NCBI RefSeq assembly: GCF_030651625.1
Contig: NZ_JAUSCF010000012.1
Coordinates: forward strand, 62,001-126,000
Length of the DNA: 64,000 nucleotides
Direction: 5' to 3'
From: Hydrogenophaga sp.
GTDB lineage: Bacteria > Pseudomonadota > Gammaproteobacteria > Burkholderiales > Burkholderiaceae_C
Below the pieces are notes generated by a model. It worked only from the letters and a program-made list of their open reading frames with translations, ran no database searches and was not told where the DNA came from. The translations under genes were made by a program, and so were the position numbers. Shown piece by piece: positions 1 to 7,904 of this stretch (positions are counted from its first letter, which is position 1; each line of letters opens with the position of its first letter).

Positions 1-1797
1 ACGGGATGCGCCGGCTCGGGCGGCGGCCAAGCCCCAGGCGAAGCGCCCCCGGGCGCCCTGGCCAGCAACCCGTTTGCCGCCCCGGAGGCGACATCGTTTG
101 ATCAAGTCAAGGTGAAAACGCTGCGGGTGTTCGGCGACAGCTATTCAGCGCTCGACTACACCGACACACGCGGCACCATCAACTGGGCCACAGAGCTTCA
201 GAAACGTGGAAGGGCCGAGAGGGTCGACAATTACGCCCTTGGAGGGGCACGTGCGGCCAAAGGCACCACCACCGCATTTGATCGCCAGGTCAATTCGGCC
301 CTCAGGGGGAACAACCCAATTGGCGATGGCGATCTGTCCGTGGTCTATTTCGGCTACAACGACATCGGCATCAATGGCAGCACCGATGGCTTGCGGTCTG
401 CCCGTGCAGGCTACTTCGATGGCATCAACACCCTCATCAATGCGGGTGCCACCAACGGAAACAACCGGATTTTTGTCACCCAGATCCATGACTGGAGCCG
501 CAACCCACGCAACGACCCCAGAACCGCGAGCCAAGTGGTGGCCTGGAACAACTTCATAGCAGAGCAGGCCAACGCCAATCCGAATATCGTTGCCGTCGAC
601 CTCTTCACCGTGTTCAATCGAATCTACGAAGATCCAGCCCGTTTCGGCTTCGTCAATGTCACCACGAGAGACTACGCACGTTCGTTCATTGACACGCTCT
701 ACCTCGATCTGAACCATTTCGGCAGCCGTGGGCAGGATGTCATGTCCCGCACCTTCGAGCACTACCTCACACGCGGCTGGGAGTGGGCCAGCACGGTCAA
801 TGCAGGCGCTGAAGCAGCGTTGCGCCTGAATCAAGACATCGACAACCGTGTGCTGCTGCTGAACCACAGCGGACCAAACGCAGCGAAATCGGGCTTCGCC
901 GTCCACGCCATGGGCAATCTTGAGCAAGAGGCCTACCGCCCAGCGCGCTACGAAATGTTCCCGGGGTCGACCAACCCCGCCCGGGTCGATCTGACAGGCA
1001 AGTTCAACCTCACAGACAGCAACACACGCGGCGTGGCCCTGAGCTTCCAGCCCGAACAACAGCTGGGCAACAACTCGAACCGGTTTGGCATGGCCATCAA
1101 CACCAGCCACACACCTCGCTACTTCAGCGAACGAAACACGCCCTTCTCACAGAAGTCGGATTTCAACGCCACCACGATGTTCTGGCACCAGGCGGTGCGC
1201 GGCTTTGACTTCACCACCCAGGCCACCTTCCTGCGCACGAAGTTCGACAGCTACAAATACGACGACCTGCTCGACCTGCGCGTGGCCAATGCCGGTGCCG
1301 GCTCCACCTGGTCGTTTGAACAACGCCTGCGCCATTCGACCCGCCTCGGCAACATGACGCTTTCGCCATGGATGTCGCTCACCCACCTGACCCACAAGCT
1401 GGACGCGCAAACTGCGCAGTCGATCTACACCACCGACGTCAGGTACTCGTCCAGCAAATCCAGCGAATGGCTTTCCGGCTTTGGCCTCGACCTCCGCTCC
1501 GATCCGATTGATCTGGGAAAGCGTCGCAGCATGACCCTGGGTGCAGGCATCAACCACCTCGTCAGCCTGCACCGAGATGCCATGGGCGTGTCCATGCAGG
1601 AAACTGGCGGATTCGGCGCCTATGGCGCTGTACAGCGCGAAATGTTCACCCGACCCAAGATCAACCGCACACAGATCGGTTTCAATGCTGCCGTGTCACT
1701 CGCGCCGAACCTCAACGTGCAAGCCTTCTACGCCACCGATACGGGCGACCTGAAGCAGGGACAGCGCGTGAGCCTGCAGGCGAACATGAAATTCTGA
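1..1797 (+). CDS. autotransporter-type SGNH/GDSL esterase, 5' end outside window
   Basis: Surface or outer-membrane lipase/esterase of the EstA type: an N-terminal SGNH hydrolase domain followed by an autotransporter beta-barrel. Counting from the GTG at 112, block I is FGDS with nucleophile Ser10, GYND lies at 81-84 and DLNH gives catalytic Asp199 and His202. The last ~260 residues are amphipathic barrel-like strands ending in Phe. The frame is open from base 1, so the GTG at 112 is probably not the start. The in-window prefix begins TGCAGSGGG followed by a Gly/Pro-rich linker, like the region just after a lipoprotein cleavage site. The gene therefore probably starts upstream as a lipoprotein-tethered passenger. 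Its link to the sugar locus is only adjacency. Confidence 0.85.
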   Translation, partial: TGCAGSGGGQAPGEAPPGALASNPFAAPEATSFDQVKVKTLRVFGDSYSALDYTDTRGTINWATELQKRGRAERVDNYALGGARAAKGTTTAFDRQVNSALRGNNPIGDGDLSVVYFGYNDIGINGSTDGLRSARAGYFDGINTLINAGATNGNNRIFVTQIHDWSRNPRNDPRTASQVVAWNNFIAEQANANPNIVAVDLFTVFNRIYEDPARFGFVNVTTRDYARSFIDTLYLDLNHFGSRGQDVMSRTFEHYLTRGWEWASTVNAGAEAALRLNQDIDNRVLLLNHSGPNAAKSGFAVHAMGNLEQEAYRPARYEMFPGSTNPARVDLTGKFNLTDSNTRGVALSFQPEQQLGNNSNRFGMAINTSHTPRYFSERNTPFSQKSDFNATTMFWHQAVRGFDFTTQATFLRTKFDSYKYDDLLDLRVANAGAGSTWSFEQRLRHSTRLGNMTLSPWMSLTHLTHKLDAQTAQSIYTTDVRYSSSKSSEWLSGFGLDLRSDPIDLGKRRSMTLGAGINHLVSLHRDAMGVSMQETGGFGAYGAVQREMFTRPKINRTQIGFNAAVSLAPNLNVQAFYATDTGDLKQGQRVSLQANMKF

Positions 1798-1879
1798 GAT
1801 CGTTCGCATCTCCGTTCTCGGCAATCGACCACCAATCACTCATTTTTCACAGTCCAACGGACGGCGATTTCTTCAGAAC

Positions 1880-2941
1880 ATGAAAATTCTCTATGTAGCG
1901 GGGCGGGAAGAGACCTACTCGCGGACCCGAATCGTGCTGCGCGCGTTGCGCGAAAAGGGTCATGAAGTCATCACCTGCCTCCCGCCCGACCGGTCGTTCA
2001 AGAACTATCCGCGGTTGCTCTGGAACACCCTGCTGAAGGCGCCGCAGTGTGACGTGGTGCTGGTCGGTTTCTATGGCCAGTTGCTGGTCCCGTTCATCCG
2101 GCTGCTGACCTGGAAGCCAATCGTCTTCGACATGTACATCGGTACCTACGAGACCATGGTGTTCGATCGCCAGAAGACACGGCCTGGAACGTTCATGGCG
2201 CGCATCTACGCATTCAGCGACTGGCTGTCGTACAAGATGGCGAACGTTTCCATCCTGGACACCCACCACGCCATCGAGCACTTTGGCAAGGTCATCGGCA
2301 GCGACACCCACAAGCTGGAGCGCCTGTTTCTCGCCGTGGACGACTCGGCCATCTATCCCCGCGAAGCCGACCGACCACACGATGGCTTCCTGGTTCATTT
2401 CCATGGAGAGTTTTCGCCATTTCATGGCGTGCGCATCATCCTGCAGGCTGCCAAGCTGCTGGAAGACCAGAACGTGCACTTCCAGATCATCGGCAAGGGC
2501 ATCACCTACGATGAAGACATGCAACTCGGTCGCGACCTCGGCCTGAAAAACGTGACCTTCGTCGACACCGTGTCCTACGCCGACCTGGCCGTGTATATGG
2601 CCCGTGCCGATGTGTGCCTGGGCATTTTTGGCGACAATGCAAGGGCCCAGCTGGTCATGACCAACAAGGCCATCGAGGCCATTGGCATGGCCAAACCCCT
2701 GATCACCCGCAAAAATCAACCCATCCAGGAACTCTTCACACACCGTGAGAACGCGTTTCTGGTGGAGCCTGCGAATCCGCAGGCCCTGGCCAATGCCATT
2801 CTCGAACTGCAGGCCAATCCGATGCTGCGGGAAGAAATGGCAAAGAAAGCCTACGCTTCCTTCCAGGCCAATTGCACCATCGAACAACTGGGCAACAGCC
2901 TGGACCGCATCATCCGCAGCGTGCTCAAGCGCCCAACCTGA
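1880..2941 (+). CDS. GT4-family glycosyltransferase
   Basis: 353-residue GT-B fold glycosyltransferase, cytoplasmic, expected to transfer a sugar from a nucleotide donor in polysaccharide assembly. The N-terminal Rossmann half starts MKILYVAGREETYSRTR. The C-terminal half has the GT4 hallmarks HGEFSPFHGVRIILQAA, IIGKG and the E-x7-E-type region around TNKAIEAIGMAKPLI. Full length for the family. It stands 82 bases after the esterase and 73 bases before the FAD enzyme, on the same strand. Acceptor and donor cannot be read from sequence. Confidence 0.85.
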   Translation: MKILYVAGREETYSRTRIVLRALREKGHEVITCLPPDRSFKNYPRLLWNTLLKAPQCDVVLVGFYGQLLVPFIRLLTWKPIVFDMYIGTYETMVFDRQKTRPGTFMARIYAFSDWLSYKMANVSILDTHHAIEHFGKVIGSDTHKLERLFLAVDDSAIYPREADRPHDGFLVHFHGEFSPFHGVRIILQAAKLLEDQNVHFQIIGKGITYDEDMQLGRDLGLKNVTFVDTVSYADLAVYMARADVCLGIFGDNARAQLVMTNKAIEAIGMAKPLITRKNQPIQELFTHRENAFLVEPANPQALANAILELQANPMLREEMAKKAYASFQANCTIEQLGNSLDRIIRSVLKRPT

Positions 2942-3014
2942 ACCGACTCGCTGCCCCTATGGCGCGCTGGGCTCCACCTGAGCTCCAAACAGACACCCAA
3001 AAAAAGGAACCCGA

Positions 3015-4334
3015 ATGGAACACACGAAAAACCTGATTCTCGGCGCTGGCCTCACCGGCCTGAGCACCGGCTACCACCTCAAAGACGGCGACTATCAGGT
3101 CTACGAGAAGCTGCACGAAGTCGGTGGCCTGTGCCGCTCTGAAGAGGTCAACGGCTTCCTGTTCGACTACGCCCCTCACATCCTGTACACGGTCAATCCG
3201 TACGCGCACGAACTGATCCACACCCTGCTCAAGGGCAATATCGAGATCAAGAAGCGCAAGGCCTTCATCTACCACGGCAAGTACGACCTGTACACACAGT
3301 TCCCTTACCAAGCCCACCTGCATGGCCTGCCTGCCAAGGACATCATCGAATGCCTCAGCGGCCTTGTGGATGTGTTGCGCGACCCCGATCGCCCCAAGCC
3401 CCAGAACTACCGCGAATGGATGTACTGGCGCTTCGGCAAGGGCATCGCCGAACAGCTGATGATTCCGTACGCAGAGCGCATCTGGACCATCGACCCCAAG
3501 CACATGAACTTCAGCTGGATCGACCGCCGCGTGCCAGAACCCGACTTCGAGTCCGTGCTGCGCGGTGCGCTTCAGCACGAAGACGACCGCAGCGGCTTCA
3601 ACCAGGAGTTCTGGTACCCCATCGAAGGCGCGATCGAGTCGCTGCCCGTGGCACTGGCCAAAGGTGTGAACAACATCCACCTGAACCACACCGTCACGAA
3701 GATCGACCCGAAGAGCAAGCAGGTCACCTTCGACACCGGCAAGGTGGTGGGCTACCAGAACCTGGTCTACACGCTGTCGCTGACCCACCTTCCGCACTTC
3801 ATGGACGACATCCCGCAGCGCGTGATGGATGCCATCAACGGCCTGCAGTTCAACCAGATCGAGTGCGTGAACATCGGCATCAACCGTCCCGACATCAGCC
3901 CTTACCACTGGCTGTACTTCCACGAGGCCGAAGAGTTCATCTTCCACCGCATCAGCTTCCCACGCAACGCGTCTGAGAAGACCTGCCCACCGGGCACCAG
4001 TTCGGTCTGCTGCGAGATCTCCTACTCCAAGCACCGGCCCCTGCGCGTTCAAGGTCGCGAGGCGCTCATCCAGGCCACCATCGATGGCCTGGTCAAGGCC
4101 AAGATCATGCGCCCGGACGACGAAGTGCTTGCCGCCGACGTGCTGACCGTCGACCCCGCCTATGTGATTTACGACCTGGACTACGAGAAGAACGTGAAGA
4201 CCATTCACGACTACCTCGTGAGCCTGGACATCCACCCCTGCGGCCGCTTTGGTGACTGGCAGTACTACAACATGGACCACAGCATCCTGAGCGGCAAACG
4301 CATCGCCGATCTGATCAACGAATCGACCACCTGA
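3015..4334 (+). CDS. FAD-dependent amine-oxidase/protoporphyrinogen-oxidase-like protein
   Basis: 439-residue flavoprotein with an N-terminal dinucleotide-binding motif GAGLTGLSTG (residues 10-19) and the following VYEKLHEVGGLCRS segment, where the acidic residue and GG bind FAD. This is the protoporphyrinogen-oxidase/UDP-galactopyranose-mutase-like superfamily often found in polysaccharide loci. The canonical mutase motifs are not evident, so ring contraction is not claimed. A clear Shine-Dalgarno-like AAAGGA precedes the ATG. It is probably co-transcribed with the GT4 gene before it and the membrane protein after it. The substrate is unknown; redox modification of a nucleotide sugar or lipid-linked sugar is an inference from context. 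Confidence 0.75.
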   Translation: MEHTKNLILGAGLTGLSTGYHLKDGDYQVYEKLHEVGGLCRSEEVNGFLFDYAPHILYTVNPYAHELIHTLLKGNIEIKKRKAFIYHGKYDLYTQFPYQAHLHGLPAKDIIECLSGLVDVLRDPDRPKPQNYREWMYWRFGKGIAEQLMIPYAERIWTIDPKHMNFSWIDRRVPEPDFESVLRGALQHEDDRSGFNQEFWYPIEGAIESLPVALAKGVNNIHLNHTVTKIDPKSKQVTFDTGKVVGYQNLVYTLSLTHLPHFMDDIPQRVMDAINGLQFNQIECVNIGINRPDISPYHWLYFHEAEEFIFHRISFPRNASEKTCPPGTSSVCCEISYSKHRPLRVQGREALIQATIDGLVKAKIMRPDDEVLAADVLTVDPAYVIYDLDYEKNVKTIHDYLVSLDIHPCGRFGDWQYYNMDHSILSGKRIADLINESTT

Positions 4335-4442
4335 TTTGTATAGGCCGAATCCTCGCTTGTGGATCGAGCACAAATGCTCGAACTCGGCCCGATGCCAAGG
4401 GCGAGCGAGCACTTCGCCCAAACGGTCCCCGTCGAAGTCGCC

Positions 4443-5417
4443 ATGAAAGAGAATCGACCAACACGGCATGTGCTCCGCTGGATTTCCTACGTCATTGTGG
4501 GGGTGGCCGCCCTGTATTTTTTACGGGAACTGCATCGCCGCACGGCTGACATTCCTCCCATTGCCTGGGGGCCCCAAGCCATCACCGCCCTGCTCTTCGG
4601 CATCCTCGCCGTTGCAGCTACCGCACTTCTGATCGGCGCCATCTGGCACCTGCTTTTGCGCGACCAGGCCCAGCCGTTGCCCCTGTCCAAAGCGATTCAG
4701 ATCGTAGCGATTTCTCAGATTGGCAAGTACCTACCCGGCAATGTTGGGCACTTTGCAGGAAGAGCGGTACTGGCGCGCGAAGCCGGGGTACCCATCGGCA
4801 TCACTGCCAGCACCTTGTTGATAGAAACCGCCTGGACATTGGCCATAGGGGCAGGTTTCTCGGCCATGGCCTTCATCTTTTACCTGGACAGTGGCACCAG
4901 CTCACAATTCACCTCGCTGGGTCTGCTGGAATTCGTTTTGGCCACACTTTTCCTGCTGGCTCTGCCCTGGGCAGGCATCCAGCTGGTTAACCGCCTTGCG
5001 CCAGGACTCAGCCGGCGCGTGGGCGGGGGCCAGTTGGTGTCGCCACCCAAAGCCGTCACTGCCTTGACTGTTTCGGCCCTGATGGTGTTCTGCTTTCTTC
5101 TGTTGGGCGCCAGCCTGAAACTGCAAGCCGAGTGGTTCTTTCAGCTCCAGGAAGTGCCGTGGCTGCCCCTGACCTGCCTGTTTACCGCGGCCTGGCTGGT
5201 GGGTTATGTCGTGCCAGGTGCACCAGGAGGATTGGGCGTTCGCGAAGCCATGATGGTGGTCTTGCTCAGCCCCCTGGTAGGACCAGGCGTGGCCGTGGGG
5301 TTGGGCCTCAGCATGCGGCTGGTCAGCGTGGGCGGCGACGGTCTGGCTTTTTTGATCGGCGTGCTTTCCCGTCGCTGGCCACGTCATCTGTCGGGCGATC
5401 ATGATGCGAATCAATAA
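4443..5417 (+). CDS. LPG-synthase-TM/YbhN-like integral membrane protein
   Basis: 324-residue protein of the lysylphosphatidylglycerol-synthase transmembrane (UPF0104/YbhN-like) family, without the soluble aminoacyl-transferase domain. About eight hydrophobic segments are visible. Family hallmarks are KYLPGNVGHFAGRA with ETAWT, and the C-terminal GAPGGLGVREA. The open frame extends up to a GTG at 4359, but ATG 4443 puts the basic MKENRPTRH just before the first helix and has GAAG five bases upstream, so I prefer it. Such proteins occur beside glycosyltransferases and may move or flip lipid-linked intermediates, but the activity is not established here. Confidence 0.75.
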   Translation: MKENRPTRHVLRWISYVIVGVAALYFLRELHRRTADIPPIAWGPQAITALLFGILAVAATALLIGAIWHLLLRDQAQPLPLSKAIQIVAISQIGKYLPGNVGHFAGRAVLAREAGVPIGITASTLLIETAWTLAIGAGFSAMAFIFYLDSGTSSQFTSLGLLEFVLATLFLLALPWAGIQLVNRLAPGLSRRVGGGQLVSPPKAVTALTVSALMVFCFLLLGASLKLQAEWFFQLQEVPWLPLTCLFTAAWLVGYVVPGAPGGLGVREAMMVVLLSPLVGPGVAVGLGLSMRLVSVGGDGLAFLIGVLSRRWPRHLSGDHDANQ

Positions 5418-5628
5418 AGTCGCTTTGAAATCCAGCGGTTTACAATCTCGAGCTTCTTGAAGACTGCCGCCCTCGAACCAAGGCTTGCCAGATAAACGCC
5501 ATACGTCAGCTTTGAAACAAGCACCCAGCCGCGTGCTTGCCAATGACAAATCTCTATTGCAGATTCAGGACAGACAACACAGAAAATGATTGCGCAACAG
5601 ACTTTAGCATTCTGTATGGCAGGACAAT
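5411..5628 (-). pseudogene. intergenic stretch, possible acyltransferase remnant
   Basis: About 210 bases without a plus-strand gene, visibly richer in A+T than the flank on the left. Read on the minus strand, an open stretch ends in SKLTYGVYLASLGSRAAVF then a basic KKLEIVNRWISKRLY. This resembles the entry into left-handed beta-helix acetyltransferases of the WcaF/WbbJ kind, and it stops just inside the end of the preceding gene. No hexapeptide repeats follow, so at most it is a broken remnant. The promoter of the next operon may also lie here, but I cannot place it. Confidence 0.25.
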
Positions 5629-7227
5629 ATGAAATCATGGCGACTTCCCTTCTTGATTGCCGCTCTGATTGCGATGAAATCGGTTTTTCTCGCCTTTTTT
5701 GTCATACCGCCGGCTGACATTCCCGACGAGTCTGGACATTACGCGTATGTCAAGGACATTGCATCGGGAAATTTCTTTCCCTTGCTCGGCCGCTCAACCA
5801 TTCCAAACGATCTCTGGATGGATGCGCCGCCAAACAAAGCAGAGTCTCCCGTACTTCCGCGAAACAATTACATCGTTCAACACCCACCCCTGTATTACGC
5901 AGCAGCAGCCATTCCCTACGCGTTGGCCAGGGCAGCAACAGATGATCGTTGGTACCACATTCGGTTTACCAGACTGGTATCAGCATTGTCACTGGGTCTG
6001 GCGGTATTGGTTCTTTTCCGAACATTTCAGGATCTGGGGCTACAAAAAAATCAAAGCATTCTGCTGGCTTCATCGATAGCATTTATCCCCACGCTGAGCA
6101 ATTTGTCAGCGGGCATCACGAACGATATATTTCTTCTTCTGCTGTGTGCCTTGGCCACCCTGCATCTGGTGCGTTTCGTCTTGCACCAGCGAATCGCAGA
6201 TGCATACTCCACTGCGTTGTGGTTAACGATGGCTGGCGCAACCAAAATGACCGCCTGGATCATGATTGCAGGCTACGTAGCCATCATGCTGTACGAGCTT
6301 GAGGTCCCTTGGCGTCGCTGGCTACTTCACGCAGTGGGCATTTCAATGGTTGCATTTGCAGCACCTGCTTGGTGGATGCTCAGGAATTTTGTCAATTTCG
6401 GAACACCCTTCTACATCGGTATCGACACGCCCCCGCTGGCCCTTCCAGACGCAACCGTTCTTCAATTTTTGAGTAGCGAACCATTTTTTTACTTCATTTG
6501 GGTTCACTTTTATGCTCTCTTTGGTTTTTCTGGCTATTGCCAGACGCCTGAACTGATTCACCTTTGTGTTGGCACCCAAATCACGCACGTCAACAACGAA
6601 CCGTTTTTTGGATTTTTGATGATCACCGCAGCCGTCGCACTTGTGGTGGCCCTCTATATCTTGAAGAGCTTTCCAAAGAAGCAGATACTCAGGGACCCTG
6701 GCCAACGCGACCCATCTTTGCACGCGTTCATTGAAAATTCGTTGGCAAGAACTCCGGGGTTTTTTATGCCGCTTCTCGGCATATCGGCTGTTTTCGCAGG
6801 TGCATTGTTTTTCATCGCAGGCTTCCTGCATCTGTATCGGCAACCAGGCTTTTTTGCCGGATACATGGTCAGCTTTTTGACGCTGCTCCCTGTTCTTTTG
6901 GCCCCTCTTTCTCTGGTTGTTCTGGCCTCCACGTCAAATGCGCGCACACGGCTTGTGCAATACGGATTGCTGGTATTTTTACTGTTCGGCATATTGTTCA
7001 TCAGGCAAGCGCACATAGCCTATGTGATTATTGGCGAAATGAGAGGTGTGCAGGGTCGATACTTCTTCTCCTACTTGCCGATCATGTTGGTGTCGGCTGC
7101 CATAGCACTGCAGTCAATAAAGTTTCGCAGCCAGCATTTTTTGTGGGTGCTCATCTTGCTGGTGCTGGCTGAAACATATACCTATGTGCAGCATGTCATT
7201 CCATTTTTTGAGGCAGTGCGTCTATGA
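5629..7227 (+). CDS. DUF2142-family polytopic membrane protein (GT-C candidate)
   Basis: 532 residues, about eleven to thirteen membrane helices. After the first helix comes the acidic loop PPADIPDESGHYAYV and then QHPPLYY, the arrangement seen in DUF2142 and other GT-C glycosyltransferases, where an Asp/Glu pair in the first periplasmic loop is catalytic. GVQGRYFFSYLP near the end matches the conserved C-terminal helix. The likely role is periplasmic transfer of a sugar from a polyprenyl-phosphate donor; this is inference. Its stop overlaps the next start (ATGA at 7224). Base composition is AT-richer than the rfb genes, suggesting separate acquisition. Confidence 0.75.
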   Translation: MKSWRLPFLIAALIAMKSVFLAFFVIPPADIPDESGHYAYVKDIASGNFFPLLGRSTIPNDLWMDAPPNKAESPVLPRNNYIVQHPPLYYAAAAIPYALARAATDDRWYHIRFTRLVSALSLGLAVLVLFRTFQDLGLQKNQSILLASSIAFIPTLSNLSAGITNDIFLLLLCALATLHLVRFVLHQRIADAYSTALWLTMAGATKMTAWIMIAGYVAIMLYELEVPWRRWLLHAVGISMVAFAAPAWWMLRNFVNFGTPFYIGIDTPPLALPDATVLQFLSSEPFFYFIWVHFYALFGFSGYCQTPELIHLCVGTQITHVNNEPFFGFLMITAAVALVVALYILKSFPKKQILRDPGQRDPSLHAFIENSLARTPGFFMPLLGISAVFAGALFFIAGFLHLYRQPGFFAGYMVSFLTLLPVLLAPLSLVVLASTSNARTRLVQYGLLVFLLFGILFIRQAHIAYVIIGEMRGVQGRYFFSYLPIMLVSAAIALQSIKFRSQHFLWVLILLVLAETYTYVQHVIPFFEAVRL

Positions 7228-7904
7228 AGGCTTTACCTTCTTTAAGACTCCATTTTTTTCTCGTGGCATTGATCATGATGGCGGCATTCACCATTTTCAG
7301 CAAGCCGTACATTGATCAATTTGACTATAAGCCCGCGAACACGCTTCCGGCAAACTGGCCCGGCATGCAGCCCTCACCTGAAATCGTAGCGGGAAGTGTT
7401 TTTCTTCAGATGATTACCCCGGTTGAAAGCGAGCTGCGTCCCAATGAGCTTCATTTCCCTGTGTGTGTCGATCTGCAATTCGTCAACTATGCCAACAGAA
7501 AGAATCGCGGCAGCATTTTGGTGACTCTGTTGACAGACAAGACATTGCAATCAGTATCTCTGCAAGCTCAGGACGTGGAAGACAACAAGTTGCGCTCTAT
7601 TTGCTTCGACCAAGTGCCTTTCAACACGTTGCAAGAGCAAACCGTCTATCTGGAAATCAAGGGGATTGACAGTGCGCCCGGCTCTGCCGTCAGTGCGGTA
7701 TTCAGCTCAAAACCCGGAAGTCCGACTGTGATGGTGAATGGAACAGCAACAACGCAAACGTTGGTTCTGCATCTGAATATCGCCAAAGACGCTGGATGGT
7801 TCAAGATTTTCTCTTATGTTTTTCTTCTGTTCTCGGCGGTTCTCATCGCTCTCTTTTCTCTGACCCTGCGCTTTTCTGAACATGCGGAACAGAAAAATGT
7901 CTAG
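7224..7904 (+). CDS. small membrane protein with periplasmic beta-rich domain
   Basis: 226 residues of unrecognised family. The layout is one N-terminal helix (about 9-26), roughly 150 polar residues predicted rich in beta strands, then one C-terminal helix (about 194-215), so the middle should face the periplasm. It is translationally coupled to the DUF2142 gene by a 4-base overlap and is followed by a GT2 gene. The DUF2142 protein at 32535-34466 carries a similar helix/beta-domain/helix arrangement fused at its own N-terminus. I infer that this protein is the detached partner domain of the upstream GT-C candidate. No catalytic motif is seen. Confidence 0.6.
   Translation: MKALPSLRLHFFLVALIMMAAFTIFSKPYIDQFDYKPANTLPANWPGMQPSPEIVAGSVFLQMITPVESELRPNELHFPVCVDLQFVNYANRKNRGSILVTLLTDKTLQSVSLQAQDVEDNKLRSICFDQVPFNTLQEQTVYLEIKGIDSAPGSAVSAVFSSKPGSPTVMVNGTATTQTLVLHLNIAKDAGWFKIFSYVFLLFSAVLIALFSLTLRFSEHAEQKNV

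Noticed and set aside
2925..4469. 514-codon open frame on the minus strand
   Set aside because: It lies antisense to the clear FAD-enzyme gene and has no recognisable motif; a GC-rich codon-position shadow.
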